The position numbers and the translations under genes were made by a program. Shown in pieces: positions 44,344-52,140 of a stretch of 64,000 bases of DNA. Position 1 is the stretch's first letter. Each line of letters opens with the position of its first letter. The stretch covers positions 1-64,000 of the forward strand of contig NZ_JTDB02000009.1 of assembly GCF_000785435.2 (NCBI RefSeq). Reading direction: 5' to 3'. The notes below the pieces were generated by a model. The model ran no database searches, was not told where the DNA came from, and saw nothing but the letters and a program-made list of their open reading frames with translations. The stretch is from Paraburkholderia sacchari. Its GTDB lineage: Bacteria > Pseudomonadota > Gammaproteobacteria > Burkholderiales > Burkholderiaceae.

Positions 44344-44571
44344 TCAGCGTGGGGTGCCGGCGCTGAGCGCGTCCCGCAGCGCGGCGGCAAAACATTGGAA
44401 CGCCCGCAGCGAGCCCGCGACGCTCTGGTATTTTTCGCGGCCGATCTGGCCGTCGAGCGTGACGAGCATGCCGGCGGAGCGCGCGAGCGCGAGCAGCGCA
44501 TCGGCGTCGTCGACGGCAGTGGCGCCGGCAAGCGGAGCGGTGGACGGCGTGCGGTTTTCGGCGGTGGTCAT
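44344..44571 (-). CDS. Hypothetical 75-residue protein
   Basis: The protein starts MTTAENRTPSTAPLAG with AAGGAG eight bases upstream and has a helical C-terminal half (LARSAGMLVTLDGQIG, then VAGSLRAFQCFAAALRDAL). It is soluble, with no signal peptide and no family I recognise. The good ribosome site and the location in the intergenic side of the pfkB gene support it as real. The region upstream (44663-44709) carries the shared CCTACAGG element, which would face this gene as well as pfkB. Confidence 0.6.
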   Translation of the reverse strand: MTTAENRTPSTAPLAGATAVDDADALLALARSAGMLVTLDGQIGREKYQSVAGSLRAFQCFAAALRDALSAGTPR

Positions 44572-44662
44572 GGCGACGCTCCTTGGGGTGAACGTTCGAG
44601 CGGTTTTCGCTACGCCTTCAGTATGGACGGCGTGGCCGGGCACCCCAATGAGCCGGCGCTGA

Positions 44663-44709
44663 AAGTGATGTAGGTGGTTTTTTGGAGCCTGTAGGCGTCG
44701 GCCTACAGG
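44663..44709. promoter_or_regulatory. Second copy of the candidate response-regulator site, upstream of pfkB
   Basis: AAGTGATGTAGG (44663-44674) is identical to 34487-34498, and CCTACAGG (44702-44709) to 34505-34512. Here a perfect inverted repeat CCTGTAGGC/GCCTACAGG (44688-44696 and 44701-44709, four-base loop) is added. It ends 27 bp before the pfkB start. There is no FNR box in this gap, suggesting the two-component system controls these genes instead. Confidence 0.5.
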
Positions 44710-44736
44710 GGCTGGCACCGAATCGGAGTCGATGAC

Positions 44737-45681
44737 GTGATCGAGATCTTGACGCTGACGGCCAATCCCGCCGTCGATGTGTCGACGGCGGTGGAGCGCG
44801 TGATCGACACGCACAAGCTGCGCTGCGAGGCGGCATGCCGCTATCCGGGCGGCGGGGGCATCAATGTCGCGCGCGTGATCCAGCGTCTCGACGGCGCGCA
44901 GGCCCGCTGCCTCGCGCTGTATCTCGCGGGCGGCGTGGCGGGCGACTTGCTGGATCGACTGCTTGCAGCCGAGTGCGTGAATAGCCGAAGGCTGCATATC
45001 GCGGGCGAGACGCGGGAAAACTTCTCGGTGAAGGAGCGCTCGACGGGGCGCGAGTTCCGTTTCGTGCTGCCGGGCGCGCCGGTGGAGGCTGCCGAATGGG
45101 CGGGCGCAATGGCGGCTTGCGAGGCGTTCGCGCCCGCGCCGCGTTACCTCGTGATGAGCGGCAGCCTGCCGCCGGGGCTGACGGAGCGTGCCTATGCGGA
45201 TCTCGCGCAGCGGGCCCGCGCGCGCGGCACGCGCGTGGTGCTCGACACCTCGGGCGCGCCGCTCGCGCTGGCGCTGGAGGCGGGCGTCTACCTCGTGAAG
45301 CCCAGCCTTGGCGAACTGGCGGGGCTGGCGGGGCGGCCGCTCGCCGACGAGGCGGCGCAACTGGCCGCCGCGCGCGAGATCGTGGCGCGGCGGCGCGCGG
45401 AAATCGTTGCGCTCACACTCGGCGAACGCGGCGCGCTGCTGGTATCGGCTCAAGAAACGATACGCGTGAAGGCCCTGCCGGTATCGGTATCGAGTGCGAC
45501 CGGCGCGGGCGACAGCTTTCTTGCGGGACTGGTGGTGGCGTTGCGCAGGGGCGAGGGGCTCGCGGCGGCGGCGCGTCTTGCACAAGCGGCGGCCTCGGCA
45601 ACCCTGCTGACGAGCGGGACGGCGCTTTGCGACGCTGCGCAGGTGAGACGGTTCTATGACGCCGGCAGCACCGTGTGCTGA
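44737..45681 (+). CDS. pfkB: PfkB-family sugar kinase (6-phosphofructokinase II/1-phosphofructokinase type)
   Basis: The protein has 314 residues from a GTG with GGAG eight bases upstream. It starts ILTLTANPAVDVST, then GGGGINVARVIQRL (the PfkB N-terminal signature) and ends with SSATGAGDSFLAGLVVAL containing catalytic Asp259. This arrangement matches PfkB and FruK kinases. Burkholderia mostly lack PfkA, so an inducible phosphofructokinase could open glycolysis or a bypass at low oxygen. PfkB (Rv2029c) is also in the mycobacterial dormancy regulon. Confidence 0.88.
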   Translation: MIEILTLTANPAVDVSTAVERVIDTHKLRCEAACRYPGGGGINVARVIQRLDGAQARCLALYLAGGVAGDLLDRLLAAECVNSRRLHIAGETRENFSVKERSTGREFRFVLPGAPVEAAEWAGAMAACEAFAPAPRYLVMSGSLPPGLTERAYADLAQRARARGTRVVLDTSGAPLALALEAGVYLVKPSLGELAGLAGRPLADEAAQLAAAREIVARRRAEIVALTLGERGALLVSAQETIRVKALPVSVSSATGAGDSFLAGLVVALRRGEGLAAAARLAQAAASATLLTSGTALCDAAQVRRFYDAGSTVC

Positions 45682-45743
45682 GTGCGTGAATATCGCAGCA
45701 GCATCGCCGCCGGGGCAAACGCGCTTCGCGGGGTTTCCGGATT

Positions 45744-45911
45744 TCAGCGCGCCGCGCCATTGCGGGCGGGCGCGTACCAGGCATGCGGCACGGCGAATCC
45801 CGCCATGTCCGCGAGCAGCGCACGGCCGCGAGGATGGAGGCCGCACGCCGCGATGATCAGGAACGACCCGGGCAGCGCAAGAACGGCAAGGAAGATCAGT
45901 CGCTTGTACAT
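45744..45911 (-). CDS. Small membrane protein, 55 residues, behind an FNR box
   Basis: This short gene starts MYKRLIFLAVLALPGSFLII at 45911 and stops at 45744. Residues 4-23 form a strong hydrophobic segment followed by AACGLHPRGR, so it may be a single-pass protein or a lipoprotein with Cys23 (lipobox-like LIIAAC). The rest is short and basic/aromatic (WYAPAR). Its ribosome site is moderate (GAGATTCAACC). An FNR-like box at 45975-45988 with a -10-like TAAGCT lies directly upstream. Function unknown. Confidence 0.6.
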   Translation of the reverse strand: MYKRLIFLAVLALPGSFLIIAACGLHPRGRALLADMAGFAVPHAWYAPARNGAAR

Positions 45912-45974
45912 GGTTGAATCTCGCGAGAAAGCCAGGAATATTGCTTCAGCTTAGATCCCGTCCACCTCGCCCAA

Positions 45975-45988
45975 TTGACCTGTATCAG
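45975..45988 (-). promoter_or_regulatory. FNR-like box for the 55-residue membrane protein
   Basis: TTGACCTGTATCAG (one mismatch at the end) lies 64 bp upstream of the small gene. On the minus strand TAAGCT (45953-45948) starts 35 nt from the box edge. Because the upstream Usp gene also reads leftward, this box gives the small gene its own promoter. Confidence 0.65.
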
Positions 45989-46014
45989 CCGATCGCGCAC
46001 CGCGCACAGCGCGT

Positions 46015-46860
46015 TCAATGCGACATCAGCACCGGCACGGTGGCCGATTCGAGCAGCGCGCGCGAGACGCCGCCAAGCAAGTGCTCGCGCCATTGCGGAT
46101 GACTGTAGGCGCCCGCCACGACGCAATCGCAGCCGCTTGTCGCGACCCACGAAATCAGGGTGTCGCCCACCGTCTCGTCCGCGTCGCTGAAGCTTTGCGC
46201 AAAGTCCACATTGACCGAATGCCTCGCCAGCATCAGGTCGATATTCGCGATTCCGTCGTCGTCCGCTGCCGCGGCGCGCGACGCTGCGGGCGTGCCGATA
46301 TGCAGCACCGTCACGCGCTTCGCGGCTTGCAGCAGGGGCATCGCGTCGTGCACCGCGCGCGCGGCTTCGCGGCTGCCGTCCCACGCGATCACGATCGACT
46401 CGCACGCGGCGCGCAGCGCGCCCGCGTAAGGCAGCACCAGCACCGGCCTGCCGGACGTCATGACCACGCTTTCCAGAAAGCGCGCGCGCAGCGCTCGGGC
46501 GTCGTCGTCGGGACTAGCCTGGCCCGCGACCAGCAGATCGGCGTGGCGGCTGCGGCGGATGATCGGTTCTTCGGCGTAGTCGTCGAATGCGATCCACTCG
46601 CCTTCCATGCCCACCCGCCTCAATTCGTGGCGAAACGACTCTTCCGTCGCGGCCTGCTGGCCGCGCCGCGCGTCGCAGTAGTCGCTGTAGTAGGGCGCGC
46701 AGCCGGCGACGGTGAAGTACGCGCGCGCTTCCGGCGCGAACGGCGAGTAAAGGCCGATGAGGTGCGCGTCGAAGCGGCCCGCGAGCGTCAGCGCGAAGTC
46801 GAGCCGCGCTTGCGCGCGCTCGCCCGGGTCGAGATAAGCGAGCAGGGTCTTGTATGGCAT
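46015..46860 (-). CDS. Universal stress protein, tandem two-domain
   Basis: The 281-residue protein begins MPYKTLLAYLDPGERAQARLDFA, has a second fold from IVIAWDGSREAARAVHDAMP and the signature VAGAYSHPQWREHLLGGVSRALL. It ends VPVLMSH like its three paralogues. CAGGAGACGCAGCC precedes the ATG. The FNR box at 46962-46975 faces it. The second-domain signature differs from the canonical GxHGRxG form, so nucleotide binding is uncertain. Confidence 0.9.
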   Translation of the reverse strand: MPYKTLLAYLDPGERAQARLDFALTLAGRFDAHLIGLYSPFAPEARAYFTVAGCAPYYSDYCDARRGQQAATEESFRHELRRVGMEGEWIAFDDYAEEPIIRRSRHADLLVAGQASPDDDARALRARFLESVVMTSGRPVLVLPYAGALRAACESIVIAWDGSREAARAVHDAMPLLQAAKRVTVLHIGTPAASRAAAADDDGIANIDLMLARHSVNVDFAQSFSDADETVGDTLISWVATSGCDCVVAGAYSHPQWREHLLGGVSRALLESATVPVLMSH

Positions 46861-46961
46861 GGCTGCGTCTCCTGGGGCCGTGCGTCTCGTTTTGCCGCAG
46901 GACGCGGGCGGACGGGCAATCACCCTTGCTTCGAGTGTTGTCGCCGTGCCCGCGTCGAGTC

Positions 46962-46975
46962 TTGATGCAAGTCAA
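46962..46975 (-). promoter_or_regulatory. FNR box for the Usp gene (minus strand)
   Basis: TTGATGCAAGTCAA, identical to the box at 51598. On the minus strand AACACT (46939-46934) lies 36 nt from its edge. It is 35 bp from a second, oppositely used box at 46997. Confidence 0.68.
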
Positions 46976-46996
46976 ACATGGGCCGGCACCGCTTGT

Positions 46997-47010
46997 TTGA
47001 CACACGTCAA
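46997..47010 (+). promoter_or_regulatory. FNR box for the ABC exporter operon (plus strand)
   Basis: TTGACACACGTCAA has symmetric ends. CAGAAT at 47032-47037 lies 35 nt from the box edge, predicting a start near 47045 for the four-gene exporter operon. Confidence 0.75.
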
Positions 47011-47109
47011 TCGGGAGAGGGTCGCGCGCCGCAGAATCGGCTCAACCGGCCCGGACCATGCATGCGCCTCGTGTGTGGGGAGCGGGGCCGGCCAAACCGG
47101 AGGGCGGCC

Positions 47110-48246
47110 ATGCGGTGCATCCTGCGCCTGGCGTTCAAGCTGCTGGTCAACGACAGCGCCAAGTTCACGGCGCTGCTGATCGGCATCACGTTCGCAGTGT
47201 TCCTGATGGTCGAGATGACGTCCATGTTCGCGGGCATCCTCAACCGCTCTTCGTCCACCGTCATCAACGTGGGCGCGAAAGTCTGGGTGATGGACCCGGC
47301 GGTGCAGACGATCGCGAGCAGCATCGGCATGCCCGATTACGTGCTTGACGCCGTGCGCAGCATCGACGGCGTGAAGTACGCCGTGCCGCTCTACTCGGGC
47401 ATGGCGCTCGTGAAGCTGCGCAACGGCGCCTACCAGGCGGCCACCGTGATCGGGCTGGACGACACGACGCTCTATGGCTGGCCGAGGATGAAGACCGGGC
47501 GCATCGAAGACATCTTTGCGGAGGACGGTTTCATTGCCGTGCAGGACGCCGAGTTCTACAAGCTCGGCAGCCCCGCGCCCGGCACCGACTTCGAGCTGAA
47601 CGACCATCGCGCCGTGGTGGTCGGCATTGCGGCGGTGGCGAGCGGCAGCCTGTTTGGCACCCCTACGCTTTACACGACGTATCGCCGCGCCATCCAGGAC
47701 GTTCCGTCTACCCGCTACACGACCTCGTACATTCTCGTCGAGCCGAAGTCGGCCGCCGACATCGCGCACATCAAGGCGCAGGTGGCCGCGCTCGGCTATG
47801 TCGCCTACACCAAAGACGAGTTCATGCAGCACATCGCCGACTTCTACAAGTACCAGACCAGCCTCGGCACCAACATTCTGCTGATGACGGTGATCAGCTT
47901 CGTGGTCGGCCTGTCGATCTCCGGGCAGACCTTCTACACGTTCATTCTCGAAAACCTCGAAAAATTCGGCGCGCTCAAGGCCATCGGCGCGAAGCGGCGC
48001 GAGCTGGTCGCGATGATCCTGTTCCAGGCGGCCTTCACGGCACTCACCGGCTATGGCCTCGGCGTTGGCCTGTGCGCGGCGTCGATCAGCCTCGCGCGGC
48101 TGCGCATCCGCGACTACGCGGCCATGATCACCTTCGGCAACCTCGCGCTCGCGTTCGCGATGGTGGTGGTGATCGCCGCGCTCTCCAGCTATCTCGGCGT
48201 GCGCCGCGTGCTGCGCATCGAGCCGTTCGACATCTTCCGGGGCTGA
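47110..48246 (+). CDS. ABC exporter permease, FtsX/DevC type
   Basis: The 378-residue protein has one N-terminal helix (LLIGITFAVFLMVEMTSMFAG), a roughly 210-residue periplasmic domain and three C-terminal helices with the FtsX-family segment ILENLEKFGALKAIGAKRREL. The single-copy layout and length match DevC, the permease of DevBCA exporters, rather than the fused MacB. GGAGGGCGGCC precedes the ATG. It forms a tripartite exporter with the next three genes. The cargo is unknown; in cyanobacteria DevBCA exports glycolipids. Confidence 0.88.
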   Translation: MRCILRLAFKLLVNDSAKFTALLIGITFAVFLMVEMTSMFAGILNRSSSTVINVGAKVWVMDPAVQTIASSIGMPDYVLDAVRSIDGVKYAVPLYSGMALVKLRNGAYQAATVIGLDDTTLYGWPRMKTGRIEDIFAEDGFIAVQDAEFYKLGSPAPGTDFELNDHRAVVVGIAAVASGSLFGTPTLYTTYRRAIQDVPSTRYTTSYILVEPKSAADIAHIKAQVAALGYVAYTKDEFMQHIADFYKYQTSLGTNILLMTVISFVVGLSISGQTFYTFILENLEKFGALKAIGAKRRELVAMILFQAAFTALTGYGLGVGLCAASISLARLRIRDYAAMITFGNLALAFAMVVVIAALSSYLGVRRVLRIEPFDIFRG

Positions 48247-48250
48247 GGCA

Positions 48251-48948
<698 letters not shown>

Positions 48949-48952
<4 letters not shown>

Positions 48953-50034
48953 AGCATCGGCTTGTGTTCGCCGCGGCGTTGATCGGCTTTCTCGCGAGCG
49001 TTGTCGCGGCCTGGGTGTTCGGCATCAAGCAGCCGCCGCAGCCGCCGGTGTTCCAGCCGGCGGCCAATCCTTACGCGCACGGCGTCTATGCCACGGGCAT
49101 TGTCGAAAGCGACCAGAGCGCCGGCGCGAACGTCAATCTCTACCCGGAGGTGAACGGAACGGTCACGCGGCTGCTCGTGCGCGACGGCGACCGCGTGAAG
49201 GCGGGCGACGTGCTGCTCACGATCGACGATTCAGTGCAGCGCGCGAATGGCGAGCAGCTCGCGGCCCAGGCGAGCGCCGCGCAGGCGCTGCTCGACGAGC
49301 TCGAGGCCCAGCCCAGGCCGGAAACGCGCGACGTTGCCGACGCGCAGGTGCAGGCGGCCCGGGCCAGCCTGAAAATGGCTCAGGACACCTATGCGAAGCA
49401 AAAGCAGGCGTGGGACATCGACCCCAAAGCCGTGAGCCGCGACGTGCTCGACAGCGCGGAGAACGCCATGCACGTCGCGCGCGCCAACCTCGAGGTCGTC
49501 GCGCGCCAGGACCGCCTCACGCGTGCGGGCGCGTGGGTCTACGACGTGCGCAACCAGCAGGGGCAGGTGGAAGCGTTGCGCAAGGCGGCTGCGTCGGCAG
49601 AGGCGCTGCTCGCGCACTACACGTTGCGCGCGCCGTCCGACGGCATTGTCCTCGCGGTGAATACGGCGCAGGGCTCATACCTTTCGCAGCAGGGCGTCTA
49701 CGACACCTACACGCGGGGCATGGCGCCCGCGATCGTGCTGGGCAGCGCGCCCGAGCGCCTCGCGGTGCGCTGCTACGTGGACGAGATCCTGATCTCGCGG
49801 CTGCCGCAGCCGGACCAGCTCAAGGCGCGCATGACGGTGCGCGGCGCGAACGTCGCGGCCAATCTCACCTTCGAGCGCATCCAGCCCTACGTGACACCGA
49901 AGATCGAGCTTTCCGACCAGCGTACCGAGCGCGTGGACCTGCGCGTGCTGCCGGTCATTTTCCGCATCGAGCCGCAGGCGGGCCTGCGTCTCTATCCAGG
50001 GCAGATCGTCGATGTGTACATTGCCGCGCGCTAA
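48949..50034 (+). CDS. Membrane fusion protein (HlyD/DevB-type periplasmic adaptor)
   Basis: The 361-residue protein has an N-terminal signal anchor (LVFAAALIGFLASVVAAWVF), a lipoyl half (NLYPEVNGTVTRLLVRDGDRVKAGDVLLTID), a long alpha-hairpin (about residues 100-215, rich in A/Q/E) and the second lipoyl half with LRAPSDGIVLAVNTAQGSYL. A C-terminal beta-barrel follows. It bridges the inner-membrane permease to the outer-membrane factor. The start codon overlaps the ATPase stop, indicating coupled translation. Confidence 0.92.
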
Positions 50035-51550
50035 GCGAACCGCTTCGAGCGGGACGCGAGGGGGACCCCATCGCGCGCGTGCGCGCAGCGCGCTGCTCGT
50101 ATGCGCGTGGCTCGCCGCAATCGCCGCATTCGCCGCAACCGGGCTGGCGGGTTGCGCGGTCGGGCCGGATTTCACGCGGCCGGCGCAGCCGCGCGTCGAT
50201 GCGTATGTGCGCGACGGCGCGCCCGCGTCCTTCGCGGCGGCCGGTGTTACGCAGACCCTGCGCGCCGGCGTGGCCGTGCGCGACGACTGGTGGACACAGT
50301 TCGGCAGCCGCGGGATCGATGCGGCCGTGAGCGACGCGCTCACCGGCAACGCCACGCTCGATGCGGCCGAGGCTTCGCTTCGGCATGCAGATCATCAGCT
50401 GCGCGCGGGCGCGGGCGTGTTCTATCCGCAGGCGAGCGCCGCGGCCGGCGCCTCCCGGCAGCGCTATGCTCCGCTGCGCGTGGGCTCCGGCATGGCGCCC
50501 TCGATTTTCAATCTGTTCACGCTGTCGGCCTCGATCAGCTATGCCGTCGATCTCTGGGGCGGCAACCGGCGTTTCGTCGAGGAACTCGCGGCGCAGCGCG
50601 ATGCGCAGCGCTACGCGCTGGAGGCGGCCTACCTGACGATCGAATCGAACGTCGTCAACACGATGATCGCGCGCGCCGGCTGGCGCGACGAGATCGACGC
50701 CACGCGCGAGATGATCGGGCTCTTGCGCGAGCAGGTCCGCATTGCCGAGGTGCGCGCGCGCGCCGGCACGGCCGCCTACGCGGCGGTGCTCACGCTGCAG
50801 AATGAGCAGGCCGCGCTAGAAGCCACCTTGCCGGTGCTGGAGCAAAAGCGCGCCCAGGCCGCCGATCTGCTGGCTACGTTGAGCGGCATGTTGCCGGCGC
50901 AATGGTCCGCGCCCGAGCTTTCGCTGAACGAGATCACGCTGCCGGCGGACTTGCCCGAGACCGTGCCGTCGCAGCTCGTGCGCCAACGGCCCGACGTCCT
51001 GCAAGCCGAGGCGCTGCTGCACGCGGCAAGCGCTCAGGTGGGCGTGGCCACGGCGGCGATGCTGCCGAACCTCACGCTTTCGGCGGGTGGCGCGCTTGCG
51101 GGTACGTCGCTCGCGTCGATGGGCGCGCGTGCCGGCCAGTCGTGGGCGCTGGCCGCGGACGTGGCCGCGCCGCTCTTCGAGGGCGGCACGCTCTGGTACG
51201 GGCGCAAGGCCGCGCAGGACGCCTACGACGCCTCGCGCGCGCAGTATCGGCAGACCGTGCTGAGCGCGTTTGCGCAGGTGGCGGACGTGCTCTATGCGCT
51301 CGAGCACGACGCCGGCGCACTGGAGGCGCAGACGCGCGCGCTGGCGGCGGCGCGCGAGGCGCTGCGCTTGCTGCGCGCCGACTATCGCGCGGGAACGGTG
51401 GATTACCTGCAGATCCTCGTCGCCGATGCCCAGCTGCATCAGGCGCAGATCGCCTGGCTCGAAGCCGACGCCCAGCGGCTCCAGGACACCGTCGCGCTCT
51501 ATGCGGCATTGGGCGGCGGCTGGGGCGAGGCGGCAGACGGCCAGCGCTGA
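50012..51550 (+). CDS. Outer-membrane efflux lipoprotein, NodT/OprM family
   Basis: The 512-residue protein has a lipoprotein signal (ATGLAGCAVGPDF, Cys48) and the two internal repeats of outer-membrane factors: DDWWTQFGSRGIDAAVSDAL at the start and a C-terminal half with ALAADVAAPLFEGG and GTVDYLQILVADAQL. The ATG at 50012 overlaps the adaptor gene by 23 bp. An unusually long, arginine-rich stretch precedes the signal core. It is the exit duct of the exporter, completing permease-ATPase-adaptor-duct in one FNR-controlled operon. Confidence 0.92.
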   Translation: MCTLPRAKRTASSGTRGGPHRARARSALLVCAWLAAIAAFAATGLAGCAVGPDFTRPAQPRVDAYVRDGAPASFAAAGVTQTLRAGVAVRDDWWTQFGSRGIDAAVSDALTGNATLDAAEASLRHADHQLRAGAGVFYPQASAAAGASRQRYAPLRVGSGMAPSIFNLFTLSASISYAVDLWGGNRRFVEELAAQRDAQRYALEAAYLTIESNVVNTMIARAGWRDEIDATREMIGLLREQVRIAEVRARAGTAAYAAVLTLQNEQAALEATLPVLEQKRAQAADLLATLSGMLPAQWSAPELSLNEITLPADLPETVPSQLVRQRPDVLQAEALLHAASAQVGVATAAMLPNLTLSAGGALAGTSLASMGARAGQSWALAADVAAPLFEGGTLWYGRKAAQDAYDASRAQYRQTVLSAFAQVADVLYALEHDAGALEAQTRALAAAREALRLLRADYRAGTVDYLQILVADAQLHQAQIAWLEADAQRLQDTVALYAALGGGWGEAADGQR

Positions 51551-51597
51551 ACGGCGGCTCGACGCAGCCATGGCGGTGTGCCGGCCGCGTTTGTCTC

Positions 51598-51611
51598 TTG
51601 ATGCAAGTCAA
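51598..51611 (+). promoter_or_regulatory. FNR box for the Usp-ppsA operon
   Basis: TTGATGCAAGTCAA, identical to 46962-46975. A weak GAAGAT at 51633-51638 lies 35 nt from its edge, predicting a start near 51646 and a short leader for the usp-ppsA operon. Confidence 0.72.
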
Positions 51612-51690
51612 TCGCGCAACGCTGGCCACATCGAAGATGGGCATCAGGCAAGGGAATGCGGCACGGGATATCCCGGCAAGGAGGCCGACC

Positions 51691-52140
51691 ATGTACGACA
51701 AGATTCTGGTGGCGTTCGACGGCAGCGAGACGTCCAGGCACGCGCTCGCCGAGGCGCTGCGCCTCGCGCGGCTGAGCGGCGCGCAACTCTATGTAGCGAA
51801 TGTGATCGACATTCTGGCGCCGTTCGGCATGGGCTTGTCGTACGTGCCGGCGGACCTGATCGCGATGTATCGGGAAGACGCCAGAAAGCTGCTGGAAGCC
51901 GCGCGCGACGACGCGAAGGCGGCGGACGTGCACTGCGAGACGGAGCTGCTGCAACTGCAAAGCGTGACCGACAGCGTAGCGGATTGCCTGAACCGCTGCG
52001 CCGCGCGCGTGGGCGCGCAGCTCGTCGTGCTCGGCACGCATGGGCGGCGCGGCGTGAGGCGCGCGCTGCTCGGCAGCGTGGCGGAGGAATTCGTGCGCGA
52101 GACCGACTGTCCGGTGCTGCTCGTGCGGGGCGTTGCATGA
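51691..52140 (+). CDS. Universal stress protein, single domain
   Basis: The 149-residue UspA protein begins MYDKILVAFDGSETSRHALAEA and has the full nucleotide signature VLGTHGRRGVRRALLGSVAEEFV. AAGGAGGCCGACC precedes the ATG. Its stop overlaps the start of ppsA (ATGA), so a Usp and PEP synthase are translated together. The same pairing of a Usp with a metabolic enzyme is unusual and suggests functional coupling. Confidence 0.93.
   Translation: MYDKILVAFDGSETSRHALAEALRLARLSGAQLYVANVIDILAPFGMGLSYVPADLIAMYREDARKLLEAARDDAKAADVHCETELLQLQSVTDSVADCLNRCAARVGAQLVVLGTHGRRGVRRALLGSVAEEFVRETDCPVLLVRGVA

Noticed and set aside
44572..45846. Extended minus-strand frame opposite pfkB
   Set aside because: It is a shadow of the pfkB coding strand. 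Only the short frame 44344-44571 with its own ribosome site was kept; the small gene at 45744-45911 is in another frame.
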